From positions 19,243,752 to 19,307,751 of the forward strand of contig OZ005619.1 in assembly GCA_963930655.1 (NCBI GenBank): a stretch of 64,000 bases of DNA, in the 5' to 3' direction. The notes beneath the pieces were generated by a model, which was not told where the DNA came from, did no database searches, and saw only the letters and a program-made list of their open reading frames with translations. The position numbers and the translations under genes were made by a program. The first letter of the stretch is position 1. Every line of letters begins with the position of its first letter. Below, in pieces: positions 11,057-21,333 of the stretch. The stretch comes from Myrica gale (lineage: Eukaryota; Streptophyta; Magnoliopsida; Fagales; Myricaceae).

Positions 11057-11404
11057 TTCCTACCGTTCTTTGTTCTTGCGGAAAATGTGAATGGAAAGGT
11101 ATTATATGGTGTTTTCGATGACGATGTTGAGTATGCCGTCAGCTGCCGACGGTTCGGGCCGTTGTTAAAGAGCCGTGGCAAAATCTTACGTAGATCGACT
11201 ATAAAGCAAGAAATATTAAATAGATTAATCATATTATCAAATAGTGAAATATAAATTTTTCTCAGTAATCATGCATCTAAAAAATTTAAATGAATAATTT
11301 TAACTAAAATTTATTGATATTTAACACTTATAAAATAATATTTTATAACCTATTACAAAGATTTCATTTAGGGTCTCACCTAAGACCCCGACAAGTGATA
11401 TTTA
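11057..11404. other. Upstream region of glyoxalase locus
   Basis: No gene seen. The first part is presumably the promoter of the glyoxalase locus, which reads leftward. Confidence 0.35.
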
Positions 11405-11582
11405 GGCTGTGTTCATTTATAAAATTTTACCAAAAATATTATCTCACTCCTAATAAAATAATCCAATATAATCTCTCTCTCTCCCATAAAAAAATATAAA
11501 AAATTACCTCTCTTTACATTTTCACTAAACTCAATACCAACACATATTCTCGTACCAAAAATATTACAACACAAACACAACC
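11405..11582. mobile_element. MITE, family A copy 1
   Basis: Right end reads (reverse strand) GGTTGTGTTTGTGTTGTAAT and the left end starts GGCTGTGTTCATTTAT, an imperfect inverted repeat. The interior, including a CT-rich tract and TTTTCACTAAACTCAATACC, closely matches the copy at 19685-19949. No coding capacity and no convincing target duplication. Confidence 0.6.
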
Positions 11583-12469
11583 ATAGAACCGCTCCTAGTT
11601 CCAAGTGCCACCGGCCCACCAGGCGGTCCAAGCAATAATCATGGTCGTCAGTCAAAAACTAGTTATAAGCAACCTCCTTTCTAATCCTTCTTCACTGAGT
11701 ATTGAACCAGAGGAAATAACTGACATTCTTTCTTTGATTTCGGTTTCTTATCAATGTCTCAGCAACAGATAAAGGAACTAAGCAGTCTTTCTCTTTCTTG
11801 ATGAATGTTTTTTTTTCTCTTTTGTAAATAATAAAAATGGAAAAGGGAATTGAGGAACTATTTCATTTTTTTTCCGTTTTCTCCATACTGCCCTGCTCAA
11901 CTACGTTACTTTTGTTAATAAAGAAGAAACTCACATTTCTATCTCCTCCAATAAACTCTCAGGGATAAAATATTCTTTCCTCTGTTTTTAAGTTCCGAAC
12001 ACTAGAGTGAATTAAGAGAATTAACCAATTCACCAACAAAATCAACCAAAGAAAACCAACCCGAACGAGTACAATGCATGTCAGATATATCTTTCTTTGA
12101 TGAGCATCAAAAGTTTGAAGTGTTTCAATGATCAAGCTGCTTTAATCCAGCTCAGTACTGACCCATTTTATGGTTTTTTTTAATTGCAATAAATCATCGG
12201 TTCTCAGAGAGAGAAGCAGGAAAGTAGCAGGCAACAGCTATTCAAAGTATAGCTCACATGTGATAATGTGCCTCTAGGTAAACTTTGAAATACAAGTGTG
12301 ATCAATCAAGGGTACAGAACAAAGTAGTGGCAGATAAAAATCACTTCTCCATAATTAGGAAACATGTCGTATTAGCTGACAATGAACCGATTATATCTAT
12401 TCAACAAGTATTACGACAAGTTTTGTCAGATGTTCTGTTACCTGAAAAATTGTTAAAAACATCGGCTCA
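11583..12469. other. Intergenic / 3' flank of PPR gene
   Basis: No gene seen. The part near 12300-12469 is likely the 3' untranslated region of the PPR gene that ends at 12470. Confidence 0.4.
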
Positions 12470-14827
12470 TCACCAGTAATCTCTACAAGAGCACTGACCA
12501 TCCCGAAAGCGATGATACCGATTGTTATCTCGGACAATAATTTCTCTACAAACAATGCCTGAGATAAACTTGATGGCGCTATGGCAGTCTCCACAAATCC
12601 TAAGATTTTTTGTAATCCTTATAGGTACCCCAGGAGGGATAGTTATGAGGCCATAGGCAAGGGCAATCTTCTCGCTGTGGTACCAAACTTCAGATATTTT
12701 CTCTTCTTCTTCTAAGTCGTAGAGAGCAAAATTGGTATCAGGTACATAGCCAGCTTCTTTCATCTCTCTCCTCAGCTTAGCTAGCATTACCTGAATGTCT
12801 GAGTTTCTTTCATGGGAAGTGTCCTTTGCTTGGAAGATATGGACTGCATTCTTGACGGAGATCCAACTGCAGCCTACCCCCTTTTTTATACCGACATCAT
12901 TCATCTCCTTCCTCACGAGAGTGGCTTCTTCCCACCTGCATTAGTTATTTTTTTACTATCATCAGGAGCCTCTTAGACCACAAGAACGTAACAGAACACA
13001 TATGCACACAAACACATACAAAAGCAACAGCATACCAAGTCTCTCTAGTTCCTACTTAGACCTTATTGTTGATACGATGAGAAACCAATGCATCTAGCAT
13101 CTAGCTCTACATTGCCTGGATGCTAGTGAAAGCAAATTTGATAAAACAAACATCAAGGAAGAAGTAAATTTCTGAAACCTCTTGAAATTGAGTATCAACA
13201 GAAAGGGTTAGCTATGTTGAGAGAGAAAATTTCATTACATTCCAGCAGCTGCAAACATATTCGAAAGCACCACATGATTGCCGGAGTCCTTGGGATCAAG
13301 TTCAAATAAGCTATCAGCAGCAATCTTCCCCAGTTCTGGCTTCCCATACACTCTACACGCTCCTAAAAGAGCCCCCCATATTGATATTGTTGGTGGAATC
13401 GGCATTTGCTGTATAAATTCATAGGCACGCTCTACCATCCCAGCTCGCCCTAACAAGTCCACTACACATGCATAATGTTCTGCCCCTGGTAGAATCCCAT
13501 ATCTTGCTCTCATTGACTCGAAAATCTCCATGCCCATTTTCACTGCCCCTGCCCTACTACATGCCGATAATACACAAACTAAGGTCACATAATTTGGCTC
13601 CACCTCATTGCTGCCAGATGTCATTTCCTCGAACAGAGCTAAAGCCATGTCAGCATGCCCTTGGTGTGCATACCCGCCTATCATCGCGTTCCAAGTGATT
13701 AAGTTCCTCTCAGGCATATCATGAAAGGCTTGCTCTGCTTCATTTATATTTCCACACTTTCCATACATGTCAACTATTGCACTCCCAACAAAGACATTCC
13801 CCTCCACGCATGCCTTCACGGCAAGAGCATGAACTGACCGACCTAATTCGTGTCCCGAAAGCCCAGCACAAGCACTCAGAACACTTGAAACCATAAAATC
13901 TGATGGTTCAATGCCTTCTTCCCTAGCTTGCAAGAAGACGGCACAAGCCTTCTCCTCCTCTTGATTTTGCACATAAGCAGTCACCATAGTGCACCAAGAA
14001 ACATTGTTCCGCTGACACATTCTATCAAACACCATCTCAGATGATCTTTCCTGTCTACACTTTCCATAGAAATCAATAAGACCATTCGAGACAGATACAT
14101 CTGCCTCAAACCCATTCTGAATTATAAACCCGTGCAGTTGTCTTCCAGTCTCCAAATACGAAGCATCAGAACACGCATTGAGAAATGCGCAAAACGTTAT
14201 CGAATCTGGCTCCCCACCCACACGTAGAAACTCAATAAAAGCGTTGACTGCATTCCTTGGTTGCCCATCGAGCACTGCATTGGAGATATATGCATTCCAC
14301 GTCACAATGTTCCTCTCAGGCATTTCGTCAAAGAGATTCCGAGCCTCGTCTCGTAGCCCAATTTTGCAGTACATATCAAAAGCACTAGAAGCAACGAAGA
14401 CATCGCGTATCTGACCGTCCTTAACAGCAAGCGCATGAACTTGTTTTCCCATGACGGGCATGCGAAGAGAAGCCGATGCCTTGAACGCGCAAGGAAAGGT
14501 GAAGTCATTGGGCTGAATACACTCACGGAGCATGAAAGAGAACTGGAGGAGAGCAGAGACAAAATGACCGTTTTGAACGGAGCCGGCAATGAGGGCAGTC
14601 CAAGTGACGACGGAGCGGGATGGGGTGAGTGAGAGGACGAGTTGGGCAGAGCTGGAGAGGTCGAGTTTGGAGTACATGTTGACGAGGTGGTTTGAGAGGA
14701 AGGATGGGAGAGGGGTGACGAAGGCCTTGACAATCTGGGCATGGGCGGAGCGGCCGAGCAGAGAGGAGCGAGTTGAAACCGCCGACTCGACCAGGGCGGC
14801 GAGGGAGTTGGGGGAGAGGAAGGGCAT
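12470..14827 (-). CDS. LOI1: DYW-type PPR protein, LOI1/MEF11 orthologue
   Basis: Two exons, 14827-13239 and 12935-12470, joined by a GT-AG intron, give 684 residues. Arabidopsis LOI1/MEF11 (At4g14850) is also 684, from memory. PPR proteins of this class bind organelle transcripts and the DYW domain catalyses C-to-U editing; MEF11 edits several mitochondrial sites and its loss gives lovastatin resistance. Visible are the N-terminal [21 protein letters not shown], many PLS repeats (for example [18 protein letters not shown] and [20 protein letters not shown]), then E motifs and the DYW domain. The deaminase-type signature is present as [15 protein letters not shown] and the final CSCRDYW. The intron splits the Met codon before [11 protein letters not shown]. 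Reading is open throughout and the call is firm. Confidence 0.95.
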
Positions 14828-15059
14828 AGTTGGTAATTACAGTCATGGTTGGGAGTGTTGGCAAAGTAGTAGAAGCATGAAGACGATGTATCGCTTTTGT
14901 CTGTGTTATCAAATTTGATAATTTTCTATATTGTTACGGATATTTAAATTCAAATGGAGATATTCGAATTTAAATATAAGATATTTTCATATTATTTTTT
15001 TGTATTATTTTTATAAATAGAGATAGTTAATTGTAATATGTATGAATTTATAATATAAA

Positions 15060-15215
15060 ATACAGTCATAGAGGACTTTCAAAATGGATGTAGGTCTTCT
15101 AGACCGAACCACTTAAAATATCTTGTCTCTTGTTACTATTTTCCCCTCTCCTCACTTCATTTTCACATTTTTTCTTCTTGATATCATAGCAACAAAATTC
15201 CTCATCCTTAAAAGT
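15060..15215 (+). repeat. Degenerate LTR-like fragment
   Basis: GGATGTAGGTCTTCTAGACC followed by a run through AACCACTTAAAATATCTTG is typical of Copia LTR 3' halves and resembles the piece at 2095-2135. It is followed by TTGATATCATAGCAAC, a decayed primer-site look-alike. No partner LTR. Confidence 0.35.
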
Positions 15216-15620
15216 TGGTGAAAAAATGTGACTAATAATAATTTTATTTAGTCTATTTTACTCCGAATGTATTCACACCAAGAGTCATGAACTCAACTAT
15301 CCTAAAAACTTTTAGATTACGATTGAAACTTTATGAAATTAAACTTTTTAGATGAAATTGTGTTCTTAATTGTCGAAGGTAAGGTTTTCTACAAAATAGA
15401 AAACATATTAACGTGCACTGATGTTTGTGGACATATGTCCTGATTCTCACAGTTATTGGAAACTATCTGTCTCAAACGGGTGTGGCTCCAATATGGGTGT
15501 AAGTGGCGGGGCTTTTATCTCGCGCACGCAATACGTTCTCAACCTTCCCCGAGACTCTCTCACCTCCGATCCCCACGCCCCACGAATCTTTATCTTCCCG
15601 TGCTGGCATTGTCGACATCC

Positions 15621-15622
<2 letters not shown>

Positions 15623-15653
<31 letters not shown>
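15623..15653 (+). repeat. CT microsatellite
   Basis: About fifteen CT dinucleotides in the leader region of the TSR2-like gene. Such tracts are common in plant 5' untranslated regions. Confidence 0.9.
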
Positions 15654-15655
<2 letters not shown>

Positions 15656-15751
15656 CTCTCTGTGGATTCAGGGAGGAGGAGAAGAGACAAGACTAGACGA
15701 GAGCGGTCCAGAGGCATTGACCGGAGCTTCAGGGGCCAAAGGTTTGCCCGG

Positions 15752-16554
15752 ATGGAATCAATCAGTACCGGAAACGACGCTGCTAGTACTCGTCAGAAGG
15801 GAGATGCAGCCTCTCATCTCCGGGATGGAATCTGGTTGCTTCTCTCCCGGTGGAACGGCCTCCAAATGGCAGTCCAGAACCAGTGGGGTGGCTGCGACTC
15901 CCTGCAGAAGTCCCGGCAACTCGCCACCGATATATTCTCCTGTTTATTTCAATCCAAAGGTGCATATATGTTTATCTGTCACGCTCATATTCGACCATGT
16001 TCTCGCCTCTCGGGCTCTCTTTCTTTCTGTAAAAAATTGTACGATTTGTACTGTAGAACTGCATGGGGCATGGGCACTAATGCACACTTCAAATATCCCT
16101 GATTCTCAATTTGCAGCAATAGTATGTCTGGAGGATTTAGAGAACTTGCTCTATGAAAGCATGCTATTCTCTTTTAACACCGAGATAGAGGATGGTAGCA
16201 TTGAGGAGGTAATGTATACCCTTTGAAACTGAATTGCTCTGTTCGTATTCTCTTCCTCTTCCTCGTGCACATGCATATGTTGTTTTATACACTTTATATA
16301 TTTCAGATATTACCATTCGTACATAGAGTTAAAAAAAGAAAGAAGGAAAGAATTTATAGGGATAATGGTGGTTCATTAATAGCTTGAGTTTACGTTTTTA
16401 ACGACACTGGTTCAAGTTTGAACATTATTTGATTCAGTTTAGGTAGTTCTGCTTGAACTTGTTGGCCATGTATGCTACTGAATTATTGATCATTAAGCAG
16501 GTGGCAGAACAGTTGATGATGATGCATGAAGAATATTGGCATGGAAATCATTAG
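15752..16554 (+). CDS. Pre-rRNA-processing protein TSR2-like, C-terminus shortened
   Basis: TSR2 escorts ribosomal protein eS26 and is needed for 20S pre-rRNA cleavage in 40S assembly. Exons are 15752-15959, 16117-16208 and 16501-16554, with GT-AG introns, giving 117 residues. The core matches the family: LRDGIWLLLSRWNGLQMAVQ, NQWGGCDSLQKSRQLATDIF, then LENLLYESMLFSFNTEIEDG and EQLMMMHEEYWHGNH. The start MESISTG was chosen because it sits at the usual distance before the core; longer upstream frames run through the CT repeat. Most plant TSR2 proteins continue for several dozen residues after the GN(H/Y) position with an acidic tail. Here a TAG follows at 16552. A tail-like stretch (REPYSESETYPQSRQ) lies just downstream in another frame, so a frame disruption is likely. 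It could be functional but shortened, or decaying. Confidence 0.75.
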
Positions 16555-17290
16555 AGGCATTATAGGGCTAAAGGGAACCCTACTCCGAATCAGAAACTTA
16601 TCCTCAAAGCAGACAGGTAGCTAGAGATATAGCCATCGTGCTAAAAAGCCCTTAACTTCATTCTTGCACAACCTTTTTTCTCATTGCACAAGGAGCAGTT
16701 TATGATGCTTGTTAAGTGTTTTATTTCACTAATGACTATTTTATCACATTAAATGTCGAGATCTTGGTAGGAAACTGGAAGAGTTTGGAAAATTTTGATA
16801 CCATGGCAGTAATTGAGGATTTGAGTTGATTCATATTTTGTCTATGGAAACATTGGTGTGTTACAGAAGCCGAAATAAGAGTAAATGAAATTACTTGGTA
16901 AGGCCAAGGGCTTTTGTACGGGAAGGTACTAAATTGTGTTAGTGCCCTTGTATATTGATATTCCAACACTGGTTTAGGCTATTAAGCAAGAATATTTTAC
17001 TGGGTCGAAGTGAACCACCTATCTACTTTCTGCCATGCTCATACTTCTCTGTTTTTCTTTATTTTATTTTTCCCAAACTGGTTGAGAGATTAGAGTGGAT
17101 GAAATATGGCAGTTTAACTGAAAATTTGAGAGAGAGCTTTGAAGTACAGAGCAAACAGGGTTTAGTTGTGGGACAGTGAATAGAAAGAGCTGCTTTCGAC
17201 ATAGTTTTGATCTTAAAAGGGGACGTGTCATGAATGTTGGTTGGGTTCTGTCAAGAAACCCCATCACAAAATGATGACTCTGCCGACAAA
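16555..17290. other. Intergenic, nothing recognised
   Basis: 3' flank of the TSR2-like gene followed by unassigned AT-rich DNA up to the tandem repeats. Confidence 0.4.
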
Positions 17291-17680
17291 CTCAGAAACG
17301 CGTTCCAGAAACTTTTCGGCAGAGAGAATCAACTGGGACAAAAACGCGACCCGAATCCACATCCCACCAGTGTAGCAGCAAGGTTAATATCTAAAATTGA
17401 AAACAAAAAAAGAGAGAGCTCAGATGAGCTCAGAAACGCGTTCCAGAAACTTTTCGGCAGAGAGAATCAACTGGGACAAAAACGCGACCCGAATCCACAT
17501 CCCACCAGTGTAGCAGCAAGGTTAATATCTAAAATTGAAAACAAAAAAAGAGCTCCAGAAACTTTTCGGCAGAGAGAATCAACTGGGACAAAAACGCGAC
17601 CCGAATCCACATCCCACCAGTGTAGCAGCAAGGTTAATATCTAAAATTGAAAACAAAAAAAGAGAGAGCTCAGATGCGCG
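17291..17680. repeat. Three-copy tandem repeat (138/112 bp)
   Basis: The unit containing CCAGAAACTTTTCGGCAGAG, AACGCGACCCGAATCCACAT and GTGTAGCAGCAAGGTTAATA occurs three times. Starts of the CCAGAAAC segment are at 17305, 17443 and 17555, so the periods are 138 and 112 bases; the third unit lacks 26 bases at its front. Copies are almost identical, so the expansion is recent. A frame is open across the array but resembles no protein. Confidence 0.85.
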
Positions 17681-17759
17681 TATTCTCATCCGAGAGATGA
17701 TTGGTGATGGACCCTACCATCACAGGGGCGCAGGAATCCTCACTGCTCGAGCGGGCCAC

Positions 17760-17830
17760 TGCACCAGTTGGGAATCGAACCCGGGTCTGTACCGTGGCAG
17801 GGTACTATTCTACCACTAGACCACTGGTGC
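17760..17830 (-). tRNA. tRNA-Gly(GCC), damaged copy
   Basis: A 71-nt tRNA-Gly sequence with anticodon GCC, a 7-bp acceptor stem GCACCAG/CTGGTGC and intact A box (TGGTCTAGTGG). In the T arm the 3' side of the stem is CCCAA instead of CCCGG, so two of five pairs with CCGGG are lost. The copy at 18007 is intact. This one is probably a pseudogene or weakly folded. Confidence 0.75.
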
Positions 17831-18006
17831 TTCTTTTCCCTGGACGTTGATTTATAATACTAACCCTATAAAATATCAGTTTTTGTTTTGGGAAAAAAAG
17901 TAAACGAACAAAAAAGAGCTCAGGTGCGCGCGTCTTCTCATCCGATGGATGATTGGTGATGGACCCTACCATCACAGGGGCGCATGATTCCTCATTGCTC
18001 GAACGG

Positions 18007-18077
18007 TGCACCAGCCGGGAATCGAACCCGGGTCTGTACCGTGGCAGGGTACTATTCTACCACTAGACCACTGGTGC
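18007..18077 (-). tRNA. tRNA-Gly(GCC)
   Basis: A 71-nt cloverleaf: acceptor stem GCACCAG/CTGGTGC, D arm with TGGTCTAGTGG (A box), anticodon arm CCCTGCCACGG with GCC, T arm CCGGG-TTCGATT-CCCGG (B box) and discriminator A. All stems pair. A short T-run follows at the 5' side on the plus strand only. Functional by appearance. Confidence 0.93.
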
Positions 18078-18325
18078 TTTTTTTGTTAATATTTGCTAAA
18101 CTTAATATATAAACATTATTTATTCCAGACAAATCTATATTATATTGATCGTATTTCGAAAGAGTAATATATTAGCTATCCGGTTTTTTTTATAAGTAGC
18201 TACAGGGTAATAAAACACTATAAACTTATGACTTACGAGTTATGTACAAACATTCAATAGATTTAAATAATTCGTGTGGTGAAATGTCGTTTCACGTTTC
18301 TAAAATTTAATTTCGACATTATAGG
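18078..18325. other. AT-rich spacer, nothing recognised
   Basis: AT-rich DNA between the tRNA genes and the repeated hAT-like ends; no gene or element boundary seen. Confidence 0.4.
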
Positions 18326-18910
18326 TAGGGGTGGTTAACGGTAGTGTAGGTGACGGTTTGGTGAAAATCGTCACTGACACTGCAATTGACGGAATCACAT
18401 AATTGACACCGCCAAGACACAATAACCGCTCTTGCCGGTGACAGTATTAACGGTAACGGTTATACGGTAACCGCTTAAACTGTATAATTGTTGTGCAAAA
18501 AAAACTGTATAATCATATTAAATTGACAAATATTATAACATATTCAAACATAATATCATAATCATTAATAATCATAACAAATATAATAAGTTGTCAAAAA
18601 ATCCAACATAATATCATATTTAAACATAAATACTAAAATCTAATAAAAATATTCAACAATGTGAAATAAACCAACCAACATATTTCAACAAAAGTCCAAC
18701 AAAAGTATGTCATATAATCAATAATCATCTTAAATCTCAACTAGGGATAGTTAACGGTAGTGTAGGTGACAGTTTGGCGAAAACCGTCACCGTCACCGCA
18801 AATTGACGAAATCACATATTTGACATCGCTGCCGCACCGCTAAGGCACAATAACCGCCATTACCGGTAGCGGTGACGATTTTAGCGGTTAAAACGGTCAC
18901 CGCCGGTGTA
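18326..18910. repeat. Two copies of a hAT-like terminal segment
   Basis: 18326 begins TAGGGGTGGTTAACGGTAGT and 18742 begins TAGGGATAGTTAACGGTAGT. Each is followed by about 120-170 bases rich in CGGT/ACCG motifs (GTAGGTGACRGTTTGG, then ACCGCTAAAA-like text). The TAGGG start plus repeated subterminal CGGT/ACCG motifs suggests non-autonomous hAT ends, but no matching right ends or target duplications were found. Confidence 0.45.
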
Positions 18911-19684
18911 AATGAATGCCCTTAATTATAGGCTTACAGAGCATTCAAAATTGGGTCAAATTCAACTAAATCCGAGGCGCAACAGACGATGGTGATTTCT
19001 CTTATACCTTAATCAAGGGCCAAGCTATGAAATTAACTTTAGACAACAATAGCTACTTATCAATACTATTAATCCATTATTGTCTCTCCTCTTAATTAAT
19101 TATAAAAATTAAAAATTAAATGATTAATGAAAAAATAAACAAAAATTAAATACTATTATCTACAATTCTCTTTGAATCTTATAATTTCGAAACAGATAAA
19201 CACAACTATCTGCTTATAGTGCTTAAAATTTTCTCCAATAATATTAAACGATTGGAAAAAATACACTTTTTGCTCATGACTATTGAGTTCTAACACTGCA
19301 CCATAAACTATCAATTTCGTCATATTTCGCGTCTTCAATTACCAAATGTTTACACTTTACACTTATTACCATTAGTTTTGACGGAAATTGCTATTTTTAT
19401 TCAATGAAATGATAAATTTATCCCTACACAAAATATAATTATAAAAAATTATAAGGATAAAATCGTCATTTTACTAAATAAAAATAATAATTTTCGTCCA
19501 AATTAACTATAAAGTATAAACTATTAGAAAAAGAAAGATAAAATATAATAAAATTAAAGTATAAACTATTTGTAAAAGAAATATAAAATATAATAAAAAT
19601 AATAATTTAAAATGTAAAATATCATAATTCCTAATCGAGGGTGAAAAATATATGTAGTCATATAAAAGTTTAGTAATGTAATTA
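18911..19684. other. AT-rich intergenic
   Basis: No gene seen. Text near 19255-19460 resembles decayed MITE sequence, but ends could not be defined. A short direct duplication of 'aagtataaactattxgaaaaag'-type text lies near 19510-19580. Confidence 0.35.
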
Positions 19685-19949
19685 TGGTTGTGTTTGTGTT
19701 GAAATATTTTTGGTATTGAGTTTTGTGTTGTTATTGAGTTTAGTGAAAAAGTGAAGAGAGCCAACCTAAAAATTTCCAACATTTTATCTCTCTCCTAATA
19801 AAATACTCCAATATAATCTCTCTCTCTCCCATAAAAAAATTTAAAAAATTACAAAAACTATAAAAAATTACCTCTCTCTTCACATTTTCACTAAACCCAA
19901 TACCAACACATATTCTCATACCCAACATTTTACAACACAAACACAACCA
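19685..19949. mobile_element. MITE, family A copy 2
   Basis: Ends are inverted repeats: left TGGTTGTGTTTGTGTTG, and the right end read in reverse starts TGGTTGTGTTTGTGTTGTAA. The inverted similarity continues inward through TTGGTATTGAG and TTTAGTGAAAA. The right half closely matches the copy at 11405-11582. It lies just upstream of the OBERON-like gene's putative leader. Confidence 0.7.
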
Positions 19950-21333
19950 CATCTTACTCCCTCTCTGGCCTTGGGGTTTAGTTAGGGCTTCAATTCCTTT
20001 TGTTTTTTCTTACTTCACCTCCCGCTCCAAGCGAATCCAACCATTCCATTTCATAAACCTCTCTGTCGCTCATTTCTGATTCCGGTTACCGAAATTTTGT
20101 TATCCTGAAACATCAAAGCTCGTTTCCTCTCCCTAGTTTTTTTTTCGCGGGAATCCTGAGCCATAAATTTCTATTCGAGTTGTGAATCTGAGGAACGCTT
20201 TTCGTATAAGGTGATGACTCAAATCCCGCTTCTCTTCTTTTAACATATATCTATTATATTTGGAACATTTGGTGGGAAGGACTAATGAGAAGTGATAAAT
20301 GTTTTACAGTTAGATAATGTATCTATGTGACGCTTTGAGGAAATTTGTGTTTTGGAGGCCTAAGATCACACCGAGCGCGTTTGCATTTCAGAGTCATCCC
20401 TGAATCGTTTTTGTTTAATTTTCTTTATAGAGAAGATACTGGATGAAGGAGATTGTAGTCGCCAATAGCTAGATTGAATTAAAATGGAGAGGAAGGAGAT
20501 TGTTATCGCCGATAACTATAGCGAACTTAAAATGAACTTCCCATTTCATCTGTGGCTGATGTGGTTTAATGTCATTTATTGGCGCTCTGCAGTGGTTATT
20601 TGCAGCTGCGGAAGTAACAAAGAATCCCTATGATATGCATCTTTTACATGCAGAAGCCTATCAATTAGGTCACTTTGAATGGAAGGAGCTTGTGCCTATT
20701 GTTCTTAAACTAGGGCTTGTTTGGTCATTCTGTGTCAATTGCATGGACCTATTTAATTCACTTGGTATTTTGAGAAATGGATGTAACAATTGTGATGATC
20801 GATTGAAGAAAATTGAGGCCTCCTTGAAACTCATGCTGGCGCTCCATAATATTGCCTCGTTCATGTTTATTGCTAAATTTTGCTATACAAGTTAAAAGGG
20901 GTAATTTAATTACCTATCAGAGACCTGAATAGGCCATAGTAATACGGGGAAAAGTAGGGATGTTGTGGTTGCATCCTTGAACTTGTATTTGAATTCTATG
21001 GAGTTCCAGACAGATTTGAAATTGAGGGTCCCTAGCTGTGACTTGACTGCACTTAATCTTTTGGGTTTTGCTTATATGCTTTTTGGGGAGAAAGTTGATG
21101 AAGTAGTACTAGCTCATTGACATGCCAAATGCAAAAAGAAAGTTTACTTTTTGAGTATATGTCAATTTTCCAATTGTTCGGGTATAAATCAGAGTCAGTA
21201 AGGTTTAGAGTGTTTTAGAGCACTTCTGAATTTTTTTTCGTTTTTGAATTTGTTTGTCTAATTATGTCTAAATCGCATTAGGCAGCTCAGTTGCTGCTTC
21301 CAGTTGCCAGTTGCCAGCTGAAAAAAGAAATCT
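19950..21333 (+). other. Probable promoter and untranslated leader of OBERON-like gene
   Basis: Pyrimidine-rich text near 19955-20200 looks like a plant 5' leader. The region from about 20210 to 21310 may be a leader intron, since it has no recognised coding sequence. A 108-residue open frame at 20569-20895 resembles no family known to me and is left out as a gene. Confidence 0.35.

Larger units (their letters stand above)
14828..15751. other. Intergenic between two divergent genes
   Basis: Shared upstream region of the leftward PPR gene and rightward TSR2-like gene. It contains a degenerate Copia LTR-like piece (15060-15215) and a CT microsatellite (15623-15653). Confidence 0.5.
17655..18077. 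repeat. Direct duplication carrying two tRNA-Gly copies
   Basis: Segments 17655-17830 and 17911-18077 are diverged copies. Each has AGAGCTCAGRTGCGCG, then GATTGGTGATGGACCCTACC and ATCACAGGGGCGCA, then a tRNA-Gly. The tRNA starts are 247 bases apart. The duplicated flank lies downstream of each tRNA in its own orientation. Confidence 0.85.

Noticed and set aside
11018..11254. 78-residue plus-strand frame (MVEGHSFCYWCC...)
   Set aside because: It overlaps exon 1 of the glyoxalase locus on the other strand and is its shadow.
17234..17644. 136-residue frame across the 138-bp repeats
   Set aside because: Open only because the repeat unit lacks stops in that frame. The peptide resembles nothing and the third unit breaks the period.
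20569..20895. 108-residue open frame upstream of the OBERON-like gene
   Set aside because: No family resemblance and it lies in a likely leader intron. Codon pattern and context do not support a gene.
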